Shown in pieces: positions 8,515 through 16,837 of a DNA stretch of 51,004 nucleotides. The position numbers were made by a program, and so were the translations under genes. Origin of the DNA: Bacteroidales bacterium. GTDB lineage: Bacteria; Bacteroidota; Bacteroidia; Bacteroidales; JAQUTK01. The notes under the pieces were generated by a model. The model did not search any database. It saw only the letters and a program-made list of their open reading frames with translations, and was not told the origin of the DNA. Location of the stretch: NCBI GenBank assembly GCA_028709785.1, contig JAQUTK010000028.1, forward strand, positions 1 to 51,004. Reading direction: 5' to 3'. Position 1 is the first letter of the stretch. Each line of letters opens with the position of its first letter.

Positions 8515-10068
8515 TTATACTGGCTCTCCTTCCGGACCTTTCTTGATTTCCCGTAGCATGATTCGTATCTCTGCAATAAGAAGAACGGCAAATAATACAA
8601 CGAAGACAAAGAATGTTGTCTGAACAGAGGAGACACCCAGCCGCGAGATCGCTGCACTATTGGGTAAAACATCCTGAATCGCCCAGGGTTGCCGACCTGA
8701 TTCTGCAACAATCCAGCCGGCTTCTCCGGCGATATATGCCAATGGAATTGTCAGTATGCCAACCCATTGGAAGAACTTTCCGGAAAGCCATTTATTCTTG
8801 TAACAAGCAATCAGAACCAATGCAAAGAAAAGAATAAAATAGCTGCCCAATCCCACCATCACGCGGAAAGCATAGAAGTTGAGTGGAACATTGGGTATCA
8901 GTTCCTCGGGCTTGTTGATATAGCCGTATCCAAAGTAAGGATAGTTTTCCTTGAGTAAGTTCCGGTTTAGTTGTGCTCTATCCGCATTTCCTTCCTTTAC
9001 TGCCTCCCGATAGTGTGCGAGAGCATCAACGGCAATACGACCTTTCTTTATCTTTTCAGCAGTAGAAAGGGCAGGACCATGTGTCGTTGGATATCCGCCA
9101 TCAATAATATCTTTTATTCCCGGCACAAAAGTCTGTATATTCCGGCCAACAAGCCAGGAGAGCATGTTGGGTATTTCTAGTTTTAGTAGTACAGGAGGCA
9201 CAGAATCGTTGTATGCTACCTTGTCCGGATTGACAACCCCCAAGGCGATTAGTCCCTGTCGGGTATGTCCTTCATAGAGCGCTTCCATGGCTGCCAGTTT
9301 CATCGGTTGTACTCTGCCGACATTGTAAGCGGAACCATCTCCGGCTATGGCGCAAAGTACGGAAGCTGTCAAACCAAACCATGCCGCGATCTTCAAACTA
9401 GCCACGGCAAACTCTGTTTCCCTTTTCTTCAGCAGGAACCAAAAACTGATTCCGGCTACAAAAGCTGCTCCTAATACCCAACCTGAAAGGACAGTGTGTA
9501 TAAACTTATTGATGGCGACAGGCGAAAAGGCCACCGCCATAAAGTCATTCATCTCATTGCGTACTGTATCGGGATTAAATTCCATGCCGACAGGATATTG
9601 CATCCAGGCATTTGCTACAAGGATCCACCAGGCAGAGAGAGTCGCTCCAATGATGGTCAGCCATGTGGATGCGAGGTGAAACTTCTTGCTCACTTTGTTC
9701 CATCCGAAATACATCACAGCGACAAAGGTGGACTCCATAAAAAAGGCAAGTATGCCTTCTATAGCCAAGGGCGCTCCGAAAATGTCACCCACAAACCAGG
9801 AATAATTGCTCCAGTTTGTGCCGAATTCAAATTCAAGAATGATTCCGGTGGCTACTCCTATGGCAAAATTAATACCAAACAACTTCATCCAAAACTTAAC
9901 CGTACGCTTCCAGAAAAGATCTCCGGTCACATAATAGGCAGTTTCCATTAAAGCCATGATGAGACCTAATCCGAGAGTGAGGGGAACAAATAGCCAATGA
10001 TACATGGCGGTTAAAGCGAATTGCGCCCGTGACCAGTCTATCAGAGAGGGATCGATTATTTCATTCAT
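8515..10068 (-). CDS. cydA: Cytochrome bd oxidase subunit I
   Basis: Haem-bearing subunit of cytochrome bd oxidase (517 residues; E. coli 522). By alignment to E. coli CydA, the ligands and channel residues are kept: His24 (haem b595), His190 and Met403 (haem b558), and Glu104 and Glu112 in AIEG and FMESTF. The periplasmic quinol loop retains Lys256 and Glu261 (MKLAAMEA), and GRQPW is present. The Q-loop is of the long type. The gene is second in an operon that starts with a DUF4492 membrane protein, 11 bases upstream. In anaerobic gut Bacteroidetes this oxidase supports nanaerobic respiration. Confidence 0.97.
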   Translation of the reverse strand: MNEIIDPSLIDWSRAQFALTAMYHWLFVPLTLGLGLIMALMETAYYVTGDLFWKRTVKFWMKLFGINFAIGVATGIILEFEFGTNWSNYSWFVGDIFGAPLAIEGILAFFMESTFVAVMYFGWNKVSKKFHLASTWLTIIGATLSAWWILVANAWMQYPVGMEFNPDTVRNEMNDFMAVAFSPVAINKFIHTVLSGWVLGAAFVAGISFWFLLKKRETEFAVASLKIAAWFGLTASVLCAIAGDGSAYNVGRVQPMKLAAMEALYEGHTRQGLIALGVVNPDKVAYNDSVPPVLLKLEIPNMLSWLVGRNIQTFVPGIKDIIDGGYPTTHGPALSTAEKIKKGRIAVDALAHYREAVKEGNADRAQLNRNLLKENYPYFGYGYINKPEELIPNVPLNFYAFRVMVGLGSYFILFFALVLIACYKNKWLSGKFFQWVGILTIPLAYIAGEAGWIVAESGRQPWAIQDVLPNSAAISRLGVSSVQTTFFVFVVLFAVLLIAEIRIMLREIKKGPEGEPV

Positions 10069-10079
10069 AGTGGGTGGAT

Positions 10080-10304
10080 TTAAGGATTTGCGCGTTTGAT
10101 TAATTCAGAGGAAATGTAATCTTGTTTATCTTCCGGCGAAATTTTATTGTTCTCTTTCAGGAAGTCCGGGAAAAAGAAGATCCTTAGGATGAAGAACATA
10201 ATCGCCAGTTTGATCAAAATAATAGTCCAAAGCGTCTTTCCAAGGTTCATGCTTCGAAACCCCTCGGTATAAAACAGTATTATTTTACGGATTGGACTCA
10301 TCAT
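10080..10304 (-). CDS. DUF4492 small membrane protein upstream of cydA
   Basis: A protein of about 74 residues with one strong membrane segment (LWTIILIKLAIMFFILRIFFF) preceded by a conserved-looking FYTEGFRSMNLGK and followed by a short charged tail. This fits the DUF4492 family, found in Bacteroidetes next to cydAB. The longest frame begins at 10328, but that ATG is inside the -7 box, so the start is placed at Met-Met 10304/10301, which leaves an almost leaderless mRNA. Function is not established; position and topology suggest an accessory subunit of cytochrome bd. Confidence 0.85.
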   Translation of the reverse strand: MMSPIRKIILFYTEGFRSMNLGKTLWTIILIKLAIMFFILRIFFFPDFLKENNKISPEDKQDYISSELIKRANP

Positions 10305-10321
10305 GATCGTTCTTGAAAAAA

Positions 10322-10356
10322 CAAACATAGTTGTTTTGATTTAAAAATCCAACAAA
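10322..10356 (-). promoter_or_regulatory. Promoter of the cytochrome bd operon
   Basis: On the minus strand a -33 TTTG (10353-10356) and a -7 TATGTTTG (10322-10329) are 23 bases apart. The -7 box overlaps the most upstream possible ATG of DUF4492, which excludes that start. Confidence 0.6.
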
Positions 10357-10399
10357 TAAAGACTTTTAGTTCGATGATGGCTGAATCAACCTAATTAAT

Positions 10400-10407
10400 T
10401 AACTTTG
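10400..10407 (+). promoter_or_regulatory. dgt -7 promoter box
   Basis: TAACTTTG fits TAnnTTTG and lies 16 bases before the dgt ATG. No convincing -33 element was seen. Confidence 0.5.
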
Positions 10408-10422
10408 TAAACTTATAAAATT

Positions 10423-11763
10423 ATGGATATGGAATCAATGAAATGGGAGAAACTCATCTCAGCTAAGCGCTTTGGGATGGAAGATTATCAGGAAGAGCAC
10501 TCTCATGAACGCACTTTATTTCAAAGAGATTACGATCGTTTGATCTTTTCGGCACCCTTCAGACGGTTACAAAATAAAACCCAGGTTTTTCCACTTCCCG
10601 GCAGCGTCTTTGTTCATAATCGTTTGACCCATAGCCTTGAGGTTTCAAGTGTTGGACGTTCATTGGGTACACAGGTTTCTCAAAAGTTGCAGGAGAAATA
10701 TCCGTTGTCTCTTCATCCCAAGTTGGCAGAGATTGGCTCGATTGTTTCTACGGCTTGTCTGGCTCATGACCTTGGAAATCCTCCTTTTGGCCATTCGGGT
10801 GAGAGTGCTGTTTCTGCCTATTTCCAGGAAGGAAACGGAGCTAAATATGCTTCGCTCGTTCGTGCGGAAGAGTGGCACGATCTGATTCATTTTGAAGGAA
10901 ACGCGAATGCCTTCCGTTTGCTTACCCATCAGTTCAGAGGACGTCGAAAAGGGGGATTTGCCATGACCTACTCCACGCTTGGATCCATTGTAAAATATCC
11001 ATATTCTTCTCTCATATGCAATGAAAATGGGAAGTTTGGCTTCTTTCTTACTGAGCAGGAGAGCTTTCGCACTATCGCAAAAGAGATGGGAATAATTTGT
11101 CTGTCCGATCACCCTGCTCACTATGTGCGTCATCCATTGGTCTATCTGGTGGAAGCGGCAGATGATATTTGTTATCAGGTCATGGATATTGAGGATGCTC
11201 ATAAACTGAAATTATTGACGACGGATGAAACATTGAACCTTTTCCGTAATTTCTTTACAGGTGCACGTTTGGAGGGTATTAACAGGGTATTGAAGATGGT
11301 GGATGATGAGAATGAACGTGTCGCCTATCTTCGTTCCTGCGTAATCGGCAAACTGGTGGATGAATGTGCACGTGTGTTTGTTGAGCATGAAGAAGCCATA
11401 TTGGCCGGAACCTTTGAGAAGTCTCTTATCAAACAGATGTCTGATGAGGTGGCAAAGGCATATGAAGCCTGTGAAGAAATTGCTTTTGCCAAGATCTATC
11501 ATTCGAAAGATGTCATTGATATTGAACTGGCTGGTTATAAGATCATCACTACGATACTGGATAATACCTTGCAGGCCATATTTAATCCGGAAAAGGCTTA
11601 TTCCAAAGTTATTCTTCGTAGAGTACCACAACAATATGAGACCGATGCACCAACTGCTTACGGAAAGATTCTCTGTTCGCTGGACTATCTGTCGGGTATG
11701 ACAGACGTGTATGCATTGGACATGTTTCGTAAGATTAACGGGATGAGTCTTCCTGCTTTGTGA
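10423..11763 (+). CDS. dgt: Deoxyguanosinetriphosphate triphosphohydrolase (dGTPase)
   Basis: HD-domain dNTP triphosphohydrolase that converts dGTP to deoxyguanosine and tripolyphosphate and so adjusts the dNTP pool. The 446 residues contain the opening signature FSAPFRRLQNKTQVFPL (42-58), the metal-binding His70, the HD pair His115-Asp116 in ACLAHDLGNPPFGHSGE, and a later aspartate in VEAADDICYQ. Start codons at residues 1, 3 and 6 are all possible; the first is used because it sits just behind the -7 box. Length is typical for this class (somewhat shorter than the E. coli enzyme). Confidence 0.94.
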   Translation: MDMESMKWEKLISAKRFGMEDYQEEHSHERTLFQRDYDRLIFSAPFRRLQNKTQVFPLPGSVFVHNRLTHSLEVSSVGRSLGTQVSQKLQEKYPLSLHPKLAEIGSIVSTACLAHDLGNPPFGHSGESAVSAYFQEGNGAKYASLVRAEEWHDLIHFEGNANAFRLLTHQFRGRRKGGFAMTYSTLGSIVKYPYSSLICNENGKFGFFLTEQESFRTIAKEMGIICLSDHPAHYVRHPLVYLVEAADDICYQVMDIEDAHKLKLLTTDETLNLFRNFFTGARLEGINRVLKMVDDENERVAYLRSCVIGKLVDECARVFVEHEEAILAGTFEKSLIKQMSDEVAKAYEACEEIAFAKIYHSKDVIDIELAGYKIITTILDNTLQAIFNPEKAYSKVILRRVPQQYETDAPTAYGKILCSLDYLSGMTDVYALDMFRKINGMSLPAL

Positions 11764-11772
11764 TAAAACGAT

Positions 11773-11780
11773 TATTTTTG
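11773..11780 (+). promoter_or_regulatory. -7 promoter box of the lipoprotein gene
   Basis: TATTTTTG begins 10 bases after the dgt stop and 47 bases before the ATG at 11820, so the lipoprotein can be transcribed separately from dgt. Confidence 0.45.
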
Positions 11781-11819
11781 CGGCAGATAATATGATTAAG
11801 AACGAATAAAACCAGAAGA

Positions 11820-12449
11820 ATGAAACGATTTTATCCTTTTGTGAAGGTGATGATTGTGATGGCACTGTTGGTTGGAACAACGAGCTGTCAGGAAGATGAG
11901 GCTACAATCAGTGAAAAAATTATTGGTACATGGGATTACCAGGAGGATCAGACAGCTTATAGCGCCGGACTGTTACTAAGTCTCTCCGGCCAAGGAGCTG
12001 TTGTGGATACGGCTACCATAATAACAACAGTTTCGACTCTGTTTGATAACAGTGAGATGACGTACAAATCGGATAAAACAGGGATAATAAACAAGAAAGT
12101 AGTGCAAAGTGCTACTTCTGATCCTAACTCTTTGAGTAGTCTGTTAGGAGGTTTGGTAAATAGTATGATTAATGTGAACTATACCTATGCAGTCTCTACC
12201 GGAAAAGTCAAACTGACTGCTGCTACCAAAGAGTACACATTTAAAATAATCTCGATATCTGAGACACAGATGCAGGTTGCCATGCAAGTGGCTGATGTCA
12301 CGAGTATGACGTCGACTCTTTTCGGAACAAAAGTAGATGGATTGACAGAATCGCCGGTTTATGGTAAGATTGAGACGGCAGCTGCGTCTTTTGGTCTTTT
12401 CTCTAATCCGACGGTTACAATGGTCTTTACCAAGAAAGTGGCGAACTAA
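11820..12449 (+). CDS. Putative lipoprotein of unknown function
   Basis: A 209-residue precursor with a lipoprotein signal (LLVGTTSC, Cys about 24). Right after the lipidation site it has a GTWDYQED segment, followed by alternating short beta strands rich in Ser, Thr and Val, and it ends in a beta strand (PTVTMVFTKK). The GTW motif near the N-terminus and the size resemble the lipocalin-like lipoproteins of Bacteroidetes, but I see no diagnostic residues and give no function. It follows dgt by 56 bases with its own -7 box and ends at a strong terminator facing the rhamnose regulator. Confidence 0.75.
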   Translation: MKRFYPFVKVMIVMALLVGTTSCQEDEATISEKIIGTWDYQEDQTAYSAGLLLSLSGQGAVVDTATIITTVSTLFDNSEMTYKSDKTGIINKKVVQSATSDPNSLSSLLGGLVNSMINVNYTYAVSTGKVKLTAATKEYTFKIISISETQMQVAMQVADVTSMTSTLFGTKVDGLTESPVYGKIETAAASFGLFSNPTVTMVFTKKVAN

Positions 12450-12486
12450 GCGTCTCGTCTTATATTTCTTTTATCGATCCTCATAT

Positions 12487-12538
12487 AAAAGGAAAGAGAG
12501 TAACAGCTGTTTCGCTTGTTACTCTCTTTCCTTTTTTT
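12487..12538 (+). terminator. Terminator between the lipoprotein and rhaR
   Basis: A perfect 19-base-pair stem (12487-12505 with 12517-12535) and a TTTTTTT tract to 12538. It separates the plus-strand lipoprotein from the convergent AraC-type gene; the A run on the other arm makes bidirectional use plausible. Confidence 0.88.
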
Positions 12539-12550
12539 ACTGTGAGCTAC

Positions 12551-13438
12551 TCAGTGCACCCGGTTTCTGAACTCCGAAGGAGTAACTCCCTCTTTTTTTC
12601 GGAAGAAAGTGGAAAACTGTCCCGTATTCTCAAAATTCAAGGTAAAAGCAATCTCTGAAATTGAGTTTGTAGTGGAGGTCAAAAGTTCTTTTGCTCGTAA
12701 TATCTTTTGCTGTATCAGGTACTGGGCAGGTGATGTTCCCGTGTATTCTCTGAACATGCGCCGGAACCAGGAATAGCTAACTCCAATTTCAGTCGCTATC
12801 TGTTCAGGGGATAGTTCTTTCTCCTGAAGATTTTTCATTAAGACCCTTGCTTCATTGATCTTATCTACAGCGTACGAATTGTTGAAGGAGTTATTGCACT
12901 CTCGATAATAGACACTGCCGAGAATGTGTAGCACGATACTTGAAATCATTTCCTGAAAGCCGGACTTTTCCTGCGATGCATAGCGTATGATATCTTCATA
13001 CAAACTCACGATGGTTGCACTCACTCCGATGAGGTGTAAAGGCTCTTTTTTGGAGAAGAAATGCTTCTCCACCCAATTGTCTATATAGGTGCCACGAAAA
13101 CCGACCCAATATTCATCCCATCCGCTGTCCTTGTCAGGGTAGTAACTGTGCCACTCCCCCGGAAACAGAAGAATCATTGTTCCCGCATGGATATGTTGGG
13201 CCTTAACTGATTGCGATGAAAAATAACCACTGCCTTTGGTAATATAGACGAGCTGGTATTCATTCAATATTCGTCCGGATTGAGGTTTGAAGTTATACGA
13301 ATCGGGATGCAGCGACTGCGGATAATGCCCCTCTGGTGGGATGAACTGATATCCCACTGTGGTTACTGCAATTCCCCACTCTTCGTCTTGAGAGTTGATG
13401 TACAGATATTTTAGATGATCAAATCGAGACTCCTTCAT
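12551..13438 (-). CDS. AraC-family regulator of the rhamnose operon
   Basis: A regulator of about 295 residues. The start at 13438 is preferred over 13504 because a -7 box lies at 13474-13481, inside the longer frame. The N-terminal half is an AraC-type cupin sensor (ILNEYQLVYITKGSGYF, then PGEWHSYYPD and EYWVGFRG). The C-terminal 100 residues carry the two helix-turn-helix motifs (LSPEQIATEIGVSYSWFRRMF and SISEIAFTLNFENTGQFSTFF). It lies immediately downstream of the two rhamnosidase genes on the same strand. In Bacteroides thetaiotaomicron an AraC-family activator, RhaR, controls rhamnose catabolism; the same role is inferred here, with rhamnose or a rhamnoside as likely inducer. Confidence 0.88.
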   Translation of the reverse strand: MKESRFDHLKYLYINSQDEEWGIAVTTVGYQFIPPEGHYPQSLHPDSYNFKPQSGRILNEYQLVYITKGSGYFSSQSVKAQHIHAGTMILLFPGEWHSYYPDKDSGWDEYWVGFRGTYIDNWVEKHFFSKKEPLHLIGVSATIVSLYEDIIRYASQEKSGFQEMISSIVLHILGSVYYRECNNSFNNSYAVDKINEARVLMKNLQEKELSPEQIATEIGVSYSWFRRMFREYTGTSPAQYLIQQKILRAKELLTSTTNSISEIAFTLNFENTGQFSTFFRKKEGVTPSEFRNRVH

Positions 13439-13473
13439 GGCAAGAATGAGATTAATTTGTATAACGGACAAAA

Positions 13474-13481
13474 CAAAAGTA
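13474..13481 (-). promoter_or_regulatory. Promoter box of the AraC-type regulator
   Basis: CAAAAGTA reads TACTTTTG on the minus strand, 36 bases before the ATG at 13438. It implies that the regulator is transcribed apart from the operon it is thought to control. Confidence 0.5.
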
Positions 13482-13563
13482 CGAATTAATTCTGTATATC
13501 TCATGCTTTGATATCTCTGTTCTATCGAATCGAATGGAACATACGGGAGGATTCATTTTTTCA

Positions 13564-13613
13564 TCCGTATCTTTCCTCCGTTTCATATATGTGAAACGGA
13601 GGAAAGATACGGA
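13564..13613. other. Perfect 22-bp inverted repeat after the GH106 gene
   Basis: Bases 13564-13585 are the exact reverse complement of 13592-13613, with a 6-base TATATG centre. The repeat lies between the GH106 stop and the regulator promoter. Neither strand has a U tract behind the stem, so it is not a classical intrinsic terminator. A 3'-end mRNA stabiliser, a Rho-type end point or an operator are alternatives. Confidence 0.8.
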
Positions 13614-13649
13614 AGAAATTTCTCCTTTATACAGATGTTTTTCGGAAAA

Positions 13650-16600
13650 CTATTTGATCATTTGATAGTGGAATACCTGTAGTTCAACGGGACCAAGAAG
13701 TCCGGATGATTGCAATTCAGAGTTTCCATTATAGTCCTTTCCATTGGTCGAAGTGATTCGTTTATATCCTTCCAGGCGCAGATCACCGATGATACGGTTC
13801 TTCCAATTGTTTACAACTTCTATTTCCAGCTTGTTCTCTCCCCGTTTGATCTGTTTACTGATGTTCAGTCTATAGGGAGCTGTCCATACTCCGCCGACTT
13901 CTTTCCCGTTCAGTTTTACTTTTGCCATGACCATCACTTTGCCCAGATCGAGATATATTTCTCCTTCCGGCAGGTTGCTGAGTGTGAAGTAGGTGGTGTA
14001 GGTTGCTTTGCCTGAATAGTATTTAATCGTTGAGTCTTTACTTTGAGTCCAGTCGGTAAGCGTTTCAAACGTTACACTTTTTTGGGGCCCTCCTTTTGTT
14101 GCGTCAAACTGAACCTCCCAGGGCGTGTTTGTGAAACCAAGGTACTCTTTGAACGGATAGTTTTCCTGTTTGGACTCCTTATTGGGCGTACCTTTCTTAC
14201 GAAACATAATAAAGGCACTTTCATAGGCTTCAAGTTCAATCGGAACTGTCGTTGTATTTGCCGTTCTCTCAAATTTTGGGAGCATTCTTTGTTCGCCGGT
14301 TTGCGGAACCCAGAGTTCGGGCATTCTTCCTGTGACTCTAAAGGCAGGAGCAGCTGTTACTTTTTCACCACTTTGATTGGAAACAAAATACATATCTCCT
14401 TCACTGTATGTTCTGTGGATATACAAGAGTGGCGCATTTGTTCCTTTCAGATCAAAATCAGGAATCAGGTCTTCATTCTGAAAAAGCTCTTCCAACGAAA
14501 CTCCCGAATAGACTTTCCCTTTCCCGTAGTCAACCTGCTTGATTGTTGAGTCTCTAAATGATCCCCATACTTCACGAGCCATACTCTCTACTAATTGGTC
14601 TGCAGCCGGATAATTCTCCATGCTTGGTGACTGTTCGGGTGCATCTCCCAACAGAATCATCCCTTTGCTGACCAACTCCTTGATCATCCAGAGCACATCC
14701 GGACGCATTGTCTTCAGCGGAGGTAATACCAGTACCCGGTATTGCATACCGCTCTTCAGGGTTAACATACCGTTCTTCACTGAAGCAAAGTTTTGCAATA
14801 CCTCTGCATTTATATAATCATACGAATAACCTTTGGGTATTTCCGGTGTACGAACTCCTGTCATCTTTGGAGCATCTTCGCCGATAAAGTAAGCCACATC
14901 AGCAATGTAACGACCTTGCTGCAACATGAAGTTACATCTTTTCAGGTAGTCTGTAAAGAGATCCATATGAGAAAACCAAGTATTGTTTCTGTTAAAATCA
15001 TTGCCGAAAGGGGCACTTATTCCCGGCATCCGATCATCAGGCTGCTGTATATACAGGTGAAGCAATGTGCTGTTGATCCCTTCTGTAAAGAAACGGTCAC
15101 CTCTTTGTTTCATGATCGCCGGATAACGCGAGAATCCCGGTCCGCCTGCGGTAAATGATTCTGCCCATACTTTCTTTTTACCATATATATGAGCGCAGGA
15201 AGAGGCGGCACGATTTTCAATATCTCCTAAAGAACCTTCGCTCCAGAACTCCCCGGCTATCTCATCAGACTCCCCTCCATATTGCAGGAACTCTCCGGGA
15301 AATCCCCAGTGCCCATAGTTTTCCAACCAAGTGGTAAGCCCGTGTTTGTTGCTTATTTCGCGCAACCCACCGACGTAATCCTTCGAGACTTTGTCTGCCA
15401 CAAAACGCCTGAGATCCCAAAGGAAACGATCGGAAAGATCACTTGAACCTACCACATGCCCTTCCATAACAGGAATGAAAGGGATCGGATTATATCCATA
15501 GCGTTTCTCAAACAGCTCAATCATCTGGTCAGTCCAGTTCTGTCCGCCCGTTTCATAACTATCTTCAACGACAATTTTAAAAGACTTGCGGTCATTTTCC
15601 GGTATCCGCCGAAGAATTTCTCCGATAAATGCGTCGAAATGAGCGGCGATATGTTTCTTGCTCATTTTGTCCACTTCCAGTCCGGTGCCTTCGGGCGTGG
15701 CAGGTGCATTTGTTACTCCGGTTGGAACCATATAGGTACGCATGATCGTCCAGTTACCATTAGGCACACTCCATGACAGAGTACCATTACTTATTTTACT
15801 TGTGAGGTCAATAACCTTGGAGGGATTAATAACCAGGTTCGTATCGCCGATTTCCGGCTGTTTATCCCAGAGATAATCATTCCACATGGGAAGCGGCGTC
15901 TGAAACATCTTCGCCAGTGATTTCTCCGGATAACGTTCCACACAAGGAATGGAGGAGAGGGTTACCTTTTCGATTGCAGCTTCATTACCGGTACTTAGTA
16001 TCAAACGGAAAGCGGATCCATAGGTTGCCGGAATGGAAACGGCAACAGGAGCATACGGGTCAAAACCCACATTGAGTGCGGGATTGCTTCTGTCGATAAC
16101 TATGCTGCGAATCGAATCGTATGCATTCCCCTTTTTTACATATAAATGTCCCATTGTGACGACAGGTTGTCCTTTGAAAGAGACGATAAGGCTCCGAACA
16201 CTATCGGCTGCGTTACCCGTCAGATCAATGACACCCTTTCCATCCGATGTCATTTTAAAGGTAACTTTTTGCTTAACGGAAAGATCGGGATAGGCGATGG
16301 TTCTTACGTCTTGAGCATCCAGAGGAATCGGAGGCAATGGAATATTGAGTTGTGTCGGACCTTTTACTGATAGTTTCCTTGAGGTCAGATAGCGCATGGC
16401 TTGCTCCGGTTTGACCCATGGTCCACCAGACTGGCTCCATCCCGGACTATTGAATATGCCGATTTCGATATCCAGTTCGCCGGCTGTTTTCAATGCTGTA
16501 TGGATAATATCCCACCATTCATCCGTAAATATCTTTACCTTCCCGAATGGAATATCCGAAGGAGGTTGAGCGATATTGCCGATATATGCACGGTTGATAC

Positions 16601-16826
16601 CCGCCTCTTTCATCGCCTTAAGATCTTTAATGACCCCCTCTTTGGATATATTGTCAGACATCCAGTACCAATACACACCTATTTGGGATGACTCGGGCAC
16701 ATCACGAAAAGCTTGTTCTATATTCGAAAGATTCTGTGTCTTCGATTTTCCCTGACAAGAGGTGATTGTCCAGAAAACTCCTAATAAAAGGATAAGAGAC
16801 TGGGTGAAATATGTTCTTTTCTTCAT
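13650..16826 (-). CDS. GH106 alpha-L-rhamnosidase, lipoprotein
   Basis: A 1058-residue glycoside hydrolase expected to release terminal alpha-L-rhamnose from plant glycans or glycosides. The N-terminus is a lipoprotein signal ending in WTITSC (Cys about 24), so the enzyme is membrane-anchored, possibly surface-exposed. The catalytic barrel begins with the family pattern VYWYWMSDNISKEGVIKDL then AMKEAGINRAYIGNI (about 50-85), and IGIFNSPGWSQSGGPWVKP follows. The C-terminal 150 residues form a galactose-binding-like beta domain (EIYLDLGKVMVMAKVKLNGK). It is 11 bases downstream of the GH78 gene and is the last structural gene of the rhamnose operon. GH106 members have been shown to be alpha-L-rhamnosidases. 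Confidence 0.9.
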   Translation of the reverse strand: MKKRTYFTQSLILLLGVFWTITSCQGKSKTQNLSNIEQAFRDVPESSQIGVYWYWMSDNISKEGVIKDLKAMKEAGINRAYIGNIAQPPSDIPFGKVKIFTDEWWDIIHTALKTAGELDIEIGIFNSPGWSQSGGPWVKPEQAMRYLTSRKLSVKGPTQLNIPLPPIPLDAQDVRTIAYPDLSVKQKVTFKMTSDGKGVIDLTGNAADSVRSLIVSFKGQPVVTMGHLYVKKGNAYDSIRSIVIDRSNPALNVGFDPYAPVAVSIPATYGSAFRLILSTGNEAAIEKVTLSSIPCVERYPEKSLAKMFQTPLPMWNDYLWDKQPEIGDTNLVINPSKVIDLTSKISNGTLSWSVPNGNWTIMRTYMVPTGVTNAPATPEGTGLEVDKMSKKHIAAHFDAFIGEILRRIPENDRKSFKIVVEDSYETGGQNWTDQMIELFEKRYGYNPIPFIPVMEGHVVGSSDLSDRFLWDLRRFVADKVSKDYVGGLREISNKHGLTTWLENYGHWGFPGEFLQYGGESDEIAGEFWSEGSLGDIENRAASSCAHIYGKKKVWAESFTAGGPGFSRYPAIMKQRGDRFFTEGINSTLLHLYIQQPDDRMPGISAPFGNDFNRNNTWFSHMDLFTDYLKRCNFMLQQGRYIADVAYFIGEDAPKMTGVRTPEIPKGYSYDYINAEVLQNFASVKNGMLTLKSGMQYRVLVLPPLKTMRPDVLWMIKELVSKGMILLGDAPEQSPSMENYPAADQLVESMAREVWGSFRDSTIKQVDYGKGKVYSGVSLEELFQNEDLIPDFDLKGTNAPLLYIHRTYSEGDMYFVSNQSGEKVTAAPAFRVTGRMPELWVPQTGEQRMLPKFERTANTTTVPIELEAYESAFIMFRKKGTPNKESKQENYPFKEYLGFTNTPWEVQFDATKGGPQKSVTFETLTDWTQSKDSTIKYYSGKATYTTYFTLSNLPEGEIYLDLGKVMVMAKVKLNGKEVGGVWTAPYRLNISKQIKRGENKLEIEVVNNWKNRIIGDLRLEGYKRITSTNGKDYNGNSELQSSGLLGPVELQVFHYQMIK

Positions 16827-16837
16827 GGTGTATTCCT

